Source of the DNA: Pseudobutyrivibrio xylanivorans
Lineage (GTDB): Bacteria; Bacillota; Clostridia; Lachnospirales; Lachnospiraceae
Length of the DNA stretch: 64,000 bases
Direction of reading: 5' to 3'
Assembly: GCF_010906925.1 (NCBI RefSeq)
Contig: NZ_VTVE01000001.1
Coordinates: 992,001-1,056,000, forward strand
Shown: positions 53,936-63,303 of the stretch, piece by piece
Layout: every line of letters starts with the position of its first letter
Position numbering within the stretch: position 1 is the first letter of the stretch
Notes under the pieces: generated by a model
Told to the model about the DNA's origin: nothing
Database searches by the model: none
What the model saw: only the letters and a program-made list of their open reading frames with translations
Program-made: the position numbers and the translations under genes

Positions 53936-54629
53936 CCGAATTTTCCAAATATTTTTGATATAAATCAGGTCTTCTTTCTTTTGTTCGCTCAATAGATTGC
54001 TCCTTACGCCAAGCATCTACTTTAGCGTGGTCTCCAGAAAGCAAAATAGGCGGTACCCTTCGGTCATTCCAAACTTCCGGTCTAGAATACTGAGGATACT
54101 CAAGCAAATTGTTCTCTAATGACTCATCCTCGCCTGATTCAGCATTTGTAAGAACACCTGGAACCATTCTAGATATAGCATCTATCATAACTAAACTTGG
54201 AAGCTCACCGCCAGTGAGAACATAATCACCTATAGAATAATATTCATCGACGATTTCCTCTAAAACTCGCTCATCAATGCCCTCGTAGTGACCGCACAAT
54301 AGACAGATATCTTCCATAAGGGCTAATTCCTTGGCGTCAGTTTGGTTAAAAAGCTTGCCCTGTGGTGTCAAATATATACAGTGAACCTTGTGGCCTGCCT
54401 TTTGGCAAACAGCCTGATAAGCGTCGTATATAGGCTGTGCCTGCATAACCATTCCAGCACCTCCACCGTATGGATAATCATCAACCTTTTTATGCTTATC
54501 AAGTGTATAATCACGGATGTTAATAGCCTCAAAGGAAATAGAGCCTGCTTTTTTAGCACGACCTAAGATGCTGGTATTTAAGGCATCTTCAATCATCTCA
54601 GGAAATAATGTTAAAATATAAAACTTCAT
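53928..54629 (-). CDS. trmD: tRNA (guanine-N1-)-methyltransferase TrmD
   Basis: TrmD methylates G37 next to the anticodon, preventing +1 frameshifts. The 233-residue protein starts FYILTLFPEMIEDALNTSILGRA and shows the trefoil-knot SAM-binding blocks YGGGAGMVMQ near residue 55, LLCGHYEGIDERV near 108 and YSIGDYVLTGGELPSLVMIDAISRMVPGVL near 130-160. It is one base after rimM, a classical pairing, and the promoter of rplS starts inside its end. All features are typical. Confidence 0.97.
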   Translation of the reverse strand: MKFYILTLFPEMIEDALNTSILGRAKKAGSISFEAINIRDYTLDKHKKVDDYPYGGGAGMVMQAQPIYDAYQAVCQKAGHKVHCIYLTPQGKLFNQTDAKELALMEDICLLCGHYEGIDERVLEEIVDEYYSIGDYVLTGGELPSLVMIDAISRMVPGVLTNAESGEDESLENNLLEYPQYSRPEVWNDRRVPPILLSGDHAKVDAWRKEQSIERTKERRPDLYQKYLENSVD

Positions 54630-54630
54630 A

Positions 54631-55149
54631 TTAGTCCATCAATCCTTCCAATAAATGAATATCAACTCTGCCGCCTTCGATATCAACATTTAAAATGCAC
54701 TCCTTAATAGCTGGAACTAAAACTGTCTTTCCATTTTCCAGAGTGATTTCATATACGTCGTTAGCACCTGTTTCCATAACATCAGAAATAGTACCGAACT
54801 TTTTATCAGAGTCTGCATCAACATATACTTCGCAGCCAATCAAATCAGCAATAAAGTACTCGTCGTCCTTAAGTTCAACTCTGTTTTCCTTTGTTACGTA
54901 TAGTCCCTGTCCCTTGTATTTTTCAATATCATTGATATTATCAATACCTTTGAATTTAAGAATAACAAGATTCTTTTGAGGACGAGCATTTTCAACCTCA
55001 AGGCTAATATAACCATCCTTGCCTCCATCCAAAAGCAAGTTCTTCATATTCTTAAAACGGGATATGTCATCAGTAAGAGGGAATACCTTAACCTCTCCTC
55101 TAATACCGTGTGTCTGTGTAATTGATCCTACTTGATATAAATCTTCCAA
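54631..55149 (-). CDS. rimM: 16S rRNA-processing protein RimM
   Basis: RimM assists assembly of the 30S head by binding S19 and 16S rRNA. The 172-residue protein has the RimM N-terminal barrel (YQVGSITQTHGIRGEVKVFPLTDDISRF) and a PRC-barrel C-terminal domain (DLIGCEVYVDADSDKKFGTISDVMETGANDVYEI). It ends in VDIHLLEGLMD, which is typical. It is coupled to trmD with a one-base gap and follows khpA, from which it is separated by a terminator-like hairpin, so it may also have its own promoter. Confidence 0.95.
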   Translation of the reverse strand: MEDLYQVGSITQTHGIRGEVKVFPLTDDISRFKNMKNLLLDGGKDGYISLEVENARPQKNLVILKFKGIDNINDIEKYKGQGLYVTKENRVELKDDEYFIADLIGCEVYVDADSDKKFGTISDVMETGANDVYEITLENGKTVLVPAIKECILNVDIEGGRVDIHLLEGLMD

Positions 55150-55180
55150 ATTCTACTCCTGTATAATAGAGTTCCTATTA

Positions 55181-55210
55181 AGTAAAACAGGCCTGATAAA
55201 AATCAGGCCC
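55181..55210 (-). terminator. Terminator-like hairpin after khpA
   Basis: A perfect eight-base stem GGCCTGAT/ATCAGGCC (55190-55197 and 55202-55209) is followed on the minus strand by TGTTTTACTT. It lies between khpA and rimM and may limit readthrough. Confidence 0.75.
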
Positions 55211-55216
55211 AAATAA

Positions 55217-55453
55217 CTAGTCAACGTCTACAATATCAACGATAACCTTCTTGTCAATCTTTGAGGCTGCAGCCTTTACCACAGCGCGGATAGCCTTGGC
55301 AATTCTGCCCTGCTTTCCAATAACCTTACCCATATCAGAAGGGGCAACGCGAAGCTCAACAACAATTGACTTAGCGTCTTCCTTTTCTGAAACTACAACC
55401 TCCTCAGGATTGTCTACAAGTGACTTAGCAATTACTTCAACTAATTCTTTCAT
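55217..55453 (-). CDS. khpA: RNA-binding KH domain protein KhpA
   Basis: This small single-KH protein (YlqC/KhpA) binds RNA and, together with KhpB, affects cell division and sRNA-type regulation in Gram-positives. From the ATG at 55453 (MKELVEVIAKSLVDNPE) it has 78 residues and the KH core VAPSDMGKVIGKQGRIAKAIRAVV, with the GxxG-type loop GKQG near residue 45. The frame starts one codon earlier with GTG, but the ATG has the better spacing to the AAGGA site. It lies directly after rpsP, the standard place for ylqC. Confidence 0.93.
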   Translation of the reverse strand: MKELVEVIAKSLVDNPEEVVVSEKEDAKSIVVELRVAPSDMGKVIGKQGRIAKAIRAVVKAAASKIDKKVIVDIVDVD

Positions 55454-55481
55454 CACTATTATCCTTTTCCTTTCGAGATGT

Positions 55482-55724
55482 TTACTGAACGCCTGCCTGC
55501 TTGAAAAGTCTTGCTACTGTCTCAGTTGGCTTTGCACCATTAGCAATCCACTTCTTAGCTGCCTCAGCATCAACTGTAACCTCAGCTGGCTCCTGATTTG
55601 GATCATATGTACCGATCTCGTCAATGTTTCTACCATCACGTGGTGCTCTTGCATCTGCTACAACGATTCTGTAGATTGGTCTCTTCTTCTGACCCATTCT
55701 CTTTAATCTAATCTTTACTGCCAT
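55482..55724 (-). CDS. rpsP: 30S ribosomal protein S16
   Basis: S16 is an early-binding 30S protein. The 80-residue product shows the conserved [32 protein letters not shown] start and [13 protein letters not shown], then a C-terminal [32 protein letters not shown]-type site precedes the ATG. It lies 46 bases after ffh and starts the rpsP-khpA-rimM-trmD-rplS group. The order ylxM-ffh-rpsP-ylqC-rimM-trmD-rplS is the standard Firmicutes arrangement. Confidence 0.98.
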   Translation of the reverse strand: MAVKIRLKRMGQKKRPIYRIVVADARAPRDGRNIDEIGTYDPNQEPAEVTVDAEAAKKWIANGAKPTETVARLFKQAGVQ

Positions 55725-55770
55725 TTTTATTTCCTCCTAAAACAATAAATATAAAATAAATGGTCATGGA

Positions 55771-57108
55771 CTAAAATGGGAAGCGCATTCCGCGTCTACC
55801 TTTGCCCATCATATTTGGCATTTGCTTCATCATCTTCTTTGATTGTTCAAATTGTTTGATGAAACGATTTACCTCTGCTATATCTAAACCAGCTCCAGCA
55901 GCAATTCTGTGCTTTCTGCTAGGATTTAGTAATTTTGGATTCTCACGCTCTGCAGGTGTCATAGAAAGAATGATTGCCTCTATATGAGCAAGCTTCTTAT
56001 CGTCTACTGCATTCTCAAGCTGCGCCATCTGAGATGAATTAATGCCAGGCATCATACCAAGTATAGAAGTAAGTCCACCAAGCTTCTTCATCTGAGCCAT
56101 AGATGTGAGATAGTCATTGAAATCAAAGGAAGCCTTTTTAACCTTTTTAGAAAGGGCAATAGCTGCATCCTTATCAATCTCTGCCTCTGCCTTTTCAATG
56201 AGAGAAAGGACATCTCCCATTCCAAGGATACGGCTTGCCATACGATCTGGATGGAACTGCTCCAAGTCAGAAAGCTTCTCGCCCATACCAGCGTACAAAA
56301 TAGGCTTGCCAGTGACAGCCTTAATTGAAAGAGCTGCACCACCTCGTGTATCACCATCAAGCTTTGTGATGATAACACCGTCAATGCCAATCTTCTCATC
56401 AAATGTCTGAGATACATTAACAGCATCCTGACCAGTCATGGCATCAACTACTAAAATTGTGTTAAGGATATCAATATTGCTCTTGATTGACTCAAGCTCA
56501 TTCATCATATCCTCATCTATATGAAGACGGCCGGCAGTATCGAAGATAACCACATCAAATCCGTTCTTCTTAGCGTAATCCATTGCCTCTTTGGCAATCT
56601 TAAGTGGCTTTTCCTGTCCTAGTGAAAAAACCTCCACATCCTGCTTTTTACCATTGACCTGTAACTGCTCAATAGCGGCAGGTCTGTAGATATCACATGC
56701 AACAAGTAGTGGCTTTTTGCCGCGCTGCTTGACCTTACCAGCAAGCTTAGCTGTGGTGGTAGTCTTACCAGCACCCTGGAGACCAACCATCATAATAGTA
56801 GTGATGGCACCACCAGTTCCATAAGTAATATCAGTAACCTCCGAGCCCATAAGATTAACAAGCTCTTCGTTAACTATCTTAATAACCATCTGACCTGGAT
56901 TAAGGCCATTCATTACATCTGAGCCAATAGCTCTCTCTGTAACAGTGTTTGTAAATTGCTTTACAACTTTAAAATTAACATCCGCCTCAAGAAGGGCCAT
57001 CTTAACTTCTTTGAGAGCTGCCTTGACATCAGCCTCGCTAAGTCTACCCTTGCTTCTAAGATTTTTAAAAACCCCTTGAAGCTTTTCTGAAAGTGAATCA
57101 AAAGCCAT
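55771..57108 (-). CDS. ffh: Signal recognition particle protein Ffh
   Basis: Ffh is the GTPase of the signal recognition particle, binding nascent hydrophobic signals and 4.5S/6S-type SRP RNA. The 445-residue protein has an N domain, a G domain with GLQGAGKTTTTAKLA near residue 105-119, IFDTAGRLHIDEDM near 188, ITKLDGDTRGGAALS near 248, and a methionine-rich M domain at the C-terminus (about 300-445; KMMKQMPNMMGKGRRGMRFPF). It is preceded by ylxM (three bases apart), the conserved companion, and followed by rpsP. Confidence 0.98.
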   Translation of the reverse strand: MAFDSLSEKLQGVFKNLRSKGRLSEADVKAALKEVKMALLEADVNFKVVKQFTNTVTERAIGSDVMNGLNPGQMVIKIVNEELVNLMGSEVTDITYGTGGAITTIMMVGLQGAGKTTTTAKLAGKVKQRGKKPLLVACDIYRPAAIEQLQVNGKKQDVEVFSLGQEKPLKIAKEAMDYAKKNGFDVVIFDTAGRLHIDEDMMNELESIKSNIDILNTILVVDAMTGQDAVNVSQTFDEKIGIDGVIITKLDGDTRGGAALSIKAVTGKPILYAGMGEKLSDLEQFHPDRMASRILGMGDVLSLIEKAEAEIDKDAAIALSKKVKKASFDFNDYLTSMAQMKKLGGLTSILGMMPGINSSQMAQLENAVDDKKLAHIEAIILSMTPAERENPKLLNPSRKHRIAAGAGLDIAEVNRFIKQFEQSKKMMKQMPNMMGKGRRGMRFPF

Positions 57109-57111
57109 ATA

Positions 57112-57447
57112 TTATAATTCCTCTAAAATCAAACTAGAAAGTCGGGAAATCTCTGCCATGGTGTGGGCATCCGCCTGTCCCTTTGTCAATTCATTAATAG
57201 AAATGACATCACTTCTGATATTCATAAACTTTTCAACTAAATGAAGCTTCGCTTCATACTCTTCTAGCTGATGGTCCACTCGCTTAAGCAAGTCGTGAAC
57301 TCCCTGTCTAGAAATAGAAAGAGTATCAGCTATCTCTGATAAAGACAAATCATCTAAAACACTCATCTCATAAACACTACGCTGACGCTCCGTTAGAAGC
57401 TCGCCATAGAAATCATATAAAAATCCTGATTTAATCTTATCTTCCAT
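57112..57447 (-). CDS. ylxM: YlxM/UPF0122 helix-turn-helix protein
   Basis: YlxM is a small helix-turn-helix protein found next to ffh in Firmicutes, where it modulates the signal recognition particle pathway. The 111-residue protein has a sigma-70 region 4-like motif: LLTERQRSVYEMSVLDDLSLSEIADTLSISRQGVHDLLKRV, residues 17-57, with the HTH at about 34-55. A helical C-terminus follows (YEAKLHLVEKFMNI). It is three bases upstream of ffh, so the two are co-translated. The sigma-like motif could mislead one to call it a sigma factor; size and place argue against that. Confidence 0.93.
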   Translation of the reverse strand: MEDKIKSGFLYDFYGELLTERQRSVYEMSVLDDLSLSEIADTLSISRQGVHDLLKRVDHQLEEYEAKLHLVEKFMNIRSDVISINELTKGQADAHTMAEISRLSSLILEEL

Positions 57448-57483
57448 GACTCTCCTTTATCACCGGAGACTAATATACTATAT

Positions 57484-57517
57484 AAAAAAGAAAGTGTCAA
57501 GTACAATTACTTGACAC
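57484..57517 (-). terminator. Rho-independent terminator of ilvA
   Basis: A perfect ten-base stem GTGTCAAGTA/TACTTGACAC (57494-57503 and 57508-57517) with a four-base loop is followed on the minus strand by TTTCTTTTTT. It lies just past the ilvA stop. Confidence 0.93.
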
Positions 57518-57527
57518 CCAATATTTT

Positions 57528-58739
57528 TTATAATGAAGTTCTAACAATCTTTGGCTTGTAGCCGCCTTCATCCAAAGCATTAAGAATCTGCTGCTTGTGA
57601 TCTGGGCCAAATGCCTCAAGAGTAATACGAAGCTCAACAGCTGCCGAACGGTTTGTAGTAACAAACTGATTGTGCTCAAGCTTGATAACATTACCCTGAT
57701 TGTCAGCAATTACCTGAGCTACCTTTGCAAGCATACCTGGCTTATCAGGAAGAAGAACAGAAACTGTAAATATTCTATCTCTAAAGATAAGTCCCTGCTG
57801 AACAACTGATGACATTGTAATAACATCCATGTTACCACCAGAAAGAATAGAAACAACTCTCTTGTCCTTAAATCCAAGATGATTTAATGCCGCAACTGTA
57901 AGAAGTCCAGAATTTTCAACAATCATCTTGTGATTCTCTACCATATCAAGGAAAGCTACGATAAGCTCATCATCATCAACAGTGATAATCTCATCAATAT
58001 TCTTCTGAAGATATGGGAAAATCTTTGTTCCTGGTGTCTTAACTGCAGTACCATCTGCAATAGTATTAACAGAAGAAAGTGTAGAAACCTCTCCCTTTGC
58101 AAATGACTCCTTAAGGGAAGCTGCTCCGCTAGGCTCAACACCGATAACCTTAATCTTAGGGTTAAGAAGCTTAGCTAATGTAGAAACACCAGTAGCAAGA
58201 CCGCCGCCACCAATTGGAACAAGAATATATTCTACAAGTGGAAGCTCCTTAAATACTTCCATTGCAATAGTACCCTGTCCTGTAGCCACAGCTAAATCAT
58301 CAAATGGATGAATAAATGTATAACCATGCTCATCGGCAAGCTTGTAAGCATACTCGCAAGCCTCGTCGTAAACATCTCCGTATAAAACAACATCAGCACC
58401 ATAGCTCTTTGTACGATTAACCTTAATCAAAGGTGTTGTTGTTGGCATAACGATTGTAGCCTTAACTCCGTACTTAGATGCTGCGTAAGCAACGCCCTGT
58501 GCGTGATTACCAGCAGATGCTGTAATAAGTCCCTTACTTCTCTCCTCATCAGTAAGTGTGCTAATTTTGTAATAAGCACCTCTTAACTTATAAGCTCCAG
58601 TAAGCTGCATATTCTCAGGCTTAAGATAAACCATATTGCCGCTCTTTTCACTGAAGTAATCGCTGTAAACAAGCTTTGTTTCGTGGGTAACCTCTGTAAC
58701 AATCTTAGAGGCTTCTTCAAATTTGTCCAATGTAAGCAT
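57528..58739 (-). CDS. ilvA: Threonine ammonia-lyase with C-terminal ACT domain
   Basis: This PLP enzyme deaminates threonine to 2-oxobutyrate, either for isoleucine synthesis or in catabolic propionate-type metabolism. The 403-residue protein has the PLP-lysine segment KPENMQLTGAYKLRGA near residues 35-50, the SAGNHAQGVAYAASK loop near 75-89, and the phosphate-cup IPIGGGGLATGVS near 173-185. A single ACT domain occupies about 325-403 (FTVSVLLPDKPGMLAKVAQVI). Length about 400 with one ACT domain fits the TdcB/IlvA-short form typical of clostridia. There is no leader long enough for a T-box. Biosynthetic versus catabolic use is not decided. Confidence 0.94.
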   Translation of the reverse strand: MLTLDKFEEASKIVTEVTHETKLVYSDYFSEKSGNMVYLKPENMQLTGAYKLRGAYYKISTLTDEERSKGLITASAGNHAQGVAYAASKYGVKATIVMPTTTPLIKVNRTKSYGADVVLYGDVYDEACEYAYKLADEHGYTFIHPFDDLAVATGQGTIAMEVFKELPLVEYILVPIGGGGLATGVSTLAKLLNPKIKVIGVEPSGAASLKESFAKGEVSTLSSVNTIADGTAVKTPGTKIFPYLQKNIDEIITVDDDELIVAFLDMVENHKMIVENSGLLTVAALNHLGFKDKRVVSILSGGNMDVITMSSVVQQGLIFRDRIFTVSVLLPDKPGMLAKVAQVIADNQGNVIKLEHNQFVTTNRSAAVELRITLEAFGPDHKQQILNALDEGGYKPKIVRTSL

Positions 58740-58780
58740 GATTTCTTCTCCCTATTGTATTGCTATATGATTACAAGTGT

Positions 58781-59707
58781 CTATTCTGAGTAAAACAACG
58801 CATTGACGAACTCTTCTGGATTAAACTTCTCCAAATCATCTATTGTTTCACCGACACCAATATATTTTACTGGCAATTTTAACTCAGATTGTATTGCAAT
58901 TGCAATACCTCCTTTGGCTGTTCCGTCAAGTTTTGTGAGTACAATGCCAGAAATATCCGTAACCTCAGAAAATTCTTTAGCTTGAACAAGGGCATTTTGA
59001 CCTGTAGTACCATCAAGTACAATAAGAGTCTCTCTATATGCCTCTGGAAATTCTTTTGAAATAGTACTGTTTATCTTAGAAAGCTCATTCATAAGATTCT
59101 TTTTGTTGTGAAGACGTCCAGCTGTATCAACCAAAAGAACATCAACTCCTCTAGCCTTAGCAGCATGAACAGCGTCAAATACAACAGCCGCTGGGTCAGA
59201 ACCCTCAGGTCCACCGACAAAATCAACATGAGCTCTATCAGCCCATTCCTTTAACTGGTCGGAAGCAGCTGCTCTAAATGTATCCGCTCCAGCAACCATA
59301 ACTTTTTTACCGGCAGCTGTAAGCTTGCCAGCTAGCTTTCCAATAGTCGTAGTCTTACCAACACCATTGACGCCAATAACAAGTACCACACTTGTCTTAT
59401 TTTCAAAATCATAAGATGTGGCATCAAGAGCCATCTGCTGCTTGATTTCATTAATAAGAAACTCCTTGCATTCGGTAGGCTCCTTAATATGCTCTTTTTT
59501 AACAGCGTCCTTGAGATCGTCGATAATAGTCTCAGTAGTGCGTACGCCTATATCGCCCATGATAAGGACTTCTTCAAGCTCCTCGTAGAAGTCCTCATCA
59601 ATATTTGTAAATCCATTAAATATGTAATCCATGGATTTGATAAAGTTGTCTCTTGTCTTGGTCAGGCCCTTAATAAGGCGCTGCCAAAATGGAATTTTCT
59701 CTGCCAT
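58781..59707 (-). CDS. ftsY: Signal recognition particle receptor FtsY
   Basis: FtsY is the membrane-associated GTPase that docks the signal recognition particle. The 308-residue protein contains the N domain, which starts almost at once (FWQRLIKGLTKTRDNFIKSMDYIF), and a G domain with VIGVNGVGKTTTIGKLA near residues 110-126, LLVDTAGRLHNKKNLM near 195 and VLTKLDGTAKGGIAI near 255. The long acidic A domain of E. coli FtsY is absent, as in most low-GC Gram-positives. It follows smc by 12 bases, the conserved smc-ftsY order. Confidence 0.97.
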   Translation of the reverse strand: MAEKIPFWQRLIKGLTKTRDNFIKSMDYIFNGFTNIDEDFYEELEEVLIMGDIGVRTTETIIDDLKDAVKKEHIKEPTECKEFLINEIKQQMALDATSYDFENKTSVVLVIGVNGVGKTTTIGKLAGKLTAAGKKVMVAGADTFRAAASDQLKEWADRAHVDFVGGPEGSDPAAVVFDAVHAAKARGVDVLLVDTAGRLHNKKNLMNELSKINSTISKEFPEAYRETLIVLDGTTGQNALVQAKEFSEVTDISGIVLTKLDGTAKGGIAIAIQSELKLPVKYIGVGETIDDLEKFNPEEFVNALFYSE

Positions 59708-59719
59708 AATTAATCTCTA

Positions 59720-62700
59720 CTAGTCATCTAACTGTGCTTCAATAAGGTTAACTGATACAAGTGCTGATACACCCTTTTCCTGCATAGTAATACCGAAAAG
59801 TCTATCAGCTGCATTCATTGTACCTCTACGGTGAGTGATAACAATGAACTGAGTATTCTTAGTAAGCTTGTGCAAATAATTTGCGAAACGGTCTACGTTA
59901 GCATCATCAAGAGCCGCTTCAATCTCGTCTAACAGACAGAATGGTGAAGGCTTAAGATTCTGGATTGCAAACAAAAGTGCAATAGCAGTAAGTGATTTCT
60001 CACCACCGGACATCTGCATCATATTGATAAGCTTCTTTCCAGGTGGCTGAGCATTGATAATAATACCTGTCTCAAGAAGGTCATCTTCGTCAACAAGCTC
60101 AAGTGTACCGTGACCGCCACCAAAAAGCTCCTTAAATGAAGCATCAAACTGCTTTTTAATATCCTTGAAGCCTTCAGCAAACTGCTTTCTCATTCCCTCA
60201 TCCAGCTCATCAATGATACGAACAAGTGAAGCTTCTGCCTCAACCAAATCGTCGTGCTGTCCCTTAAGGAAATTGTAGCGCTCAGAAAGCTCCTTGAACT
60301 CCTCAATGGCATTGACATTAACATTACCCATTGCACGAATAGCATTTTTAATCTTGCTAGCATCCTTTTTCATCTGATCTAAATCATTGTACTCAGGATC
60401 CTTAAGTTCTTCTGCTGAATGATATGTAAGCTCATATTCATTCCACATGTAATTGTTCTGATATGAAATAGCGTCGTTAATCTTCTCTTTTTGAGAATCA
60501 AGACGGAATATTTCTTTATCTAAATCTGAGATTCTATCAGAAATCTCCTGACGCTGCTCAAAGAAATTCTTGTGAGAATTATTGAGGGCATCACGCTTTT
60601 CAATAGTCTCTTTAATTTCAGCTTCAAGCTGACCAAATGTCTCATCAGATGCTGAAATAGTACTCTTAATCTCCTCAATACGAGCCTTCTTAGCCTCTGT
60701 CTCTTCTTTGGTAGAACGCGCATTTTCCTTTAATGAGGCAATATCAGCATCAGCCTTTTCAATCTCAGAATTGATACGGTCAATGTTCTGCTGAACGAAA
60801 TCAACCTTCTGTCTAGCATTAGCCTCTTCGATTTGAACCTCAGACATGGTTCTGTTAACAGAAGTCTCCATGTAGGTCTTCTCATCCACTTCATCAGAAA
60901 GTCTCTGAATCTCAGCCTTAAGTTCGGCTTCCTTATCATCGCTTTCCTTCTTTTCGAATTCGATGTCCTTTTTGCCAGAGGCAATCTCTGTAAGCTGTGC
61001 TTCTAACTCTTCAGATTCCTTAGAAAGACCCTCGTAAGCTGTGAGAGATTCTTTCTTCTGCTCGTTAGCTCTATCAAGGCCAAGCTTTGCTGTATTAAGG
61101 GCAATAGCTGCCTCATTTAACTTAGCAGTATTTTCTTCCTTATCGCTATCAAGAAGAGCTGCAGCTGCCTCAATATCATCAGCTCTATTTTTCAGCTCAT
61201 CCATTTCCTTGGAAATAGCATTTAGCTTCTCATCAAGCTCTTCAATCTCACGATTACGTCCTAAAAGATTAGATTTGTTCTTGAAGTGACCACCGGCCAT
61301 AGAACCACCTGGGGCCAGATATTCACCATCTAAAGTAACAATATGAATGCTGTAATTGTTCTTTTTAGCAAGAGCAATAGCTGAGTCAATATGATCAGTA
61401 ACAACAACTCTGCCAAGAAGATATGCTATAACACCATCAAACTTGCTATCGCAATCTACAAGCTCTGAAGCTAGTCCTAAAACACCCTTTTCTTTTAAAA
61501 CTTCTGTCTTCTTGAAATTGCCTCTGCCATCTACAGAAGTAAGTGGCAAGAATGTAGCACGACCAAGCTTGTTCTCTTTCAGATAATTAATGAGCTTTTT
61601 AGCGCAAGCTTCATCTGCAGTAACAATATTTTGGATGTTACCGCCTAAAGCTGTCTCGATAGCCATCTCGTATTTCTTCTCTACGTGGATAAGATCAGAA
61701 ACAACACCCTCTATACCATCGATAACGCCCTTTTGCTCCATTACCTTACGAGTAGAATTACCATATCCCTCGTATCTCTCAGCAATATTCTTAACAGATT
61801 CAAGACGAGTCTGAACACGGGCAAACTCATCCTTTTTAGCCTGTAATTTTTCAGAAGTCTCTTGAGATTTTCTCTTCCACTCAGCAGCCTTCTCAGAAAA
61901 TTCCTTATCCTTGTCCTGAAGCTCTAATAAAAGAGTCTGAGCATTCTTAAAATCATCCTCAGCAAGAGCTACAGCAACATCCAAATCCTCTTCACGAGTC
62001 TTGCGCTCTAAAAGTCGCTGGTTGAGCTTAGCCTTGCGAATATTAGTCTGTTCAAGCATTGTCTCGAGACGCTGCTCTTTAGACTTGATAGAAGCTCTAT
62101 TATTAAGAAGCTCCATAATAGCTTGATTATTCTGCTCGATTTTCTCGTTGTTAGAAACAATGGCAGACTGAAGCTCACTGTAATTACCTTTAACAGAAGC
62201 AAGACGTTCAACAGCCTCCTCCAATGTCTTATCAAGAGAAGTCTTCTCCTGAGCATATTCTGCAAGTTGCTTTTCCTTGTCAGCCTTTTCAGCTTCGATT
62301 TCAGCTACACGACTAGCCAAATTCTCATCTGTAACATTGGCAGAACGAATCTGTTCCTCTAAAAGAAGGATTTCATTCTCAAGCTTGCCCTTCAGTAAGG
62401 TAGACTCAGACTGGTTCTGCTTTAAATTCTCAATCTGAGTATCAAGCTCTGTAATCTGCTGCTCTAAAGAATCGTACTTTACGCGAATCTCCTCCTGGGC
62501 AGCCTTGCTAGATTCCATATTCTCTTTGGCAATGCTAGCATTCTTCTCAACCTCGTCTAAGTTGGCCTGTAATCTATCAACCTCAAGCATGAAAGAATTA
62601 ACATCAATTCTCTTAAGCTCTTCTTTGTATTTTAAATATTGTTTAGCGTCTTCAGACTGCTTTTCAAGAGGTCCAATTCTACGCTCCTGTTCTGATAAAA

Positions 62701-63280
62701 TATCATTAACACGAACTAAATTCTCTCTCTCGCTCTCAAGCTTCTTAACAGATGCAGCCTTTCTCTTTTTAAACTTAACAATACCAACAGCCTCATCAAA
62801 AAGCTCACGTCTATCTTCTGGCTTACCAGAAAGAATCTTCTCAATCTGACCCTGTCCAATAATAGAGTAACCCTCTTTACCTACACCAGTATCGTAGAAA
62901 AGCTCAGATACATCCTTAAGGCGGCAAGGTGTGCCGTTAAGTAAATACTCACTCTCACCTGAGCGATAAACACGACGTGCAATAGTAACTTCCTCAAAAT
63001 CAACAGGAAGCACATGGTCGGAATTGTCCATTGTAAGTGCTACGTAGGCATAGCTAAGTGGCTTTCTAGCCTCAGTACCAGCAAAAATTACATCCTGCAT
63101 AGATGCACCACGAAGCTGCTTAGCAGACTGCTCGCCTAAAACCCAGCGAACAGCATCAGCTACATTACTTTTTCCGGAACCGTTCGGACCTACAATGCCT
63201 GTAATTCCATTATGAAATTCGAATTTCATCTTGTGAGCAAAAGATTTAAATCCGTATAACTCGATACTTTTAAGATACAT
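59720..63280 (-). CDS. smc: Chromosome partition protein SMC
   Basis: SMC forms the long-armed ring with ScpA and ScpB that compacts and segregates the chromosome. The 1186-residue protein has the N-terminal head (GITGIVGPNGSGKSNVADAVRWVLGEQ, residues 28-54), a long coiled coil, a hinge at about 510-680 with the glycine-rich APGGSMAGGHFKNKSN, a second coiled coil, and the C-terminal head with signature MSGGEKSLTAIALLFAIQ and Walker B LLDEIEAALDDAN near residues 1090-1140. It is followed by ftsY and preceded by rnc, as in most Firmicutes. Length and domains are standard. Confidence 0.98.
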   Translation of the reverse strand: MYLKSIELYGFKSFAHKMKFEFHNGITGIVGPNGSGKSNVADAVRWVLGEQSAKQLRGASMQDVIFAGTEARKPLSYAYVALTMDNSDHVLPVDFEEVTIARRVYRSGESEYLLNGTPCRLKDVSELFYDTGVGKEGYSIIGQGQIEKILSGKPEDRRELFDEAVGIVKFKKRKAASVKKLESERENLVRVNDILSEQERRIGPLEKQSEDAKQYLKYKEELKRIDVNSFMLEVDRLQANLDEVEKNASIAKENMESSKAAQEEIRVKYDSLEQQITELDTQIENLKQNQSESTLLKGKLENEILLLEEQIRSANVTDENLASRVAEIEAEKADKEKQLAEYAQEKTSLDKTLEEAVERLASVKGNYSELQSAIVSNNEKIEQNNQAIMELLNNRASIKSKEQRLETMLEQTNIRKAKLNQRLLERKTREEDLDVAVALAEDDFKNAQTLLLELQDKDKEFSEKAAEWKRKSQETSEKLQAKKDEFARVQTRLESVKNIAERYEGYGNSTRKVMEQKGVIDGIEGVVSDLIHVEKKYEMAIETALGGNIQNIVTADEACAKKLINYLKENKLGRATFLPLTSVDGRGNFKKTEVLKEKGVLGLASELVDCDSKFDGVIAYLLGRVVVTDHIDSAIALAKKNNYSIHIVTLDGEYLAPGGSMAGGHFKNKSNLLGRNREIEELDEKLNAISKEMDELKNRADDIEAAAALLDSDKEENTAKLNEAAIALNTAKLGLDRANEQKKESLTAYEGLSKESEELEAQLTEIASGKKDIEFEKKESDDKEAELKAEIQRLSDEVDEKTYMETSVNRTMSEVQIEEANARQKVDFVQQNIDRINSEIEKADADIASLKENARSTKEETEAKKARIEEIKSTISASDETFGQLEAEIKETIEKRDALNNSHKNFFEQRQEISDRISDLDKEIFRLDSQKEKINDAISYQNNYMWNEYELTYHSAEELKDPEYNDLDQMKKDASKIKNAIRAMGNVNVNAIEEFKELSERYNFLKGQHDDLVEAEASLVRIIDELDEGMRKQFAEGFKDIKKQFDASFKELFGGGHGTLELVDEDDLLETGIIINAQPPGKKLINMMQMSGGEKSLTAIALLFAIQNLKPSPFCLLDEIEAALDDANVDRFANYLHKLTKNTQFIVITHRRGTMNAADRLFGITMQEKGVSALVSVNLIEAQLDD

Positions 63281-63303
63281 TCAATTCTCCCTAATACTTA
63301 TAA

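Noticed and set aside
57112-57447. Possible sigma factor from the region-4-like helix-turn-helix
   Set aside because: Too short, no region 2, and directly before ffh, which marks it as YlxM.
58740-58780. T-box or amino-acid riboswitch before ilvA
   Set aside because: Only 41 bases separate ilvA from ftsY, too short for a T-box or its terminator switch.
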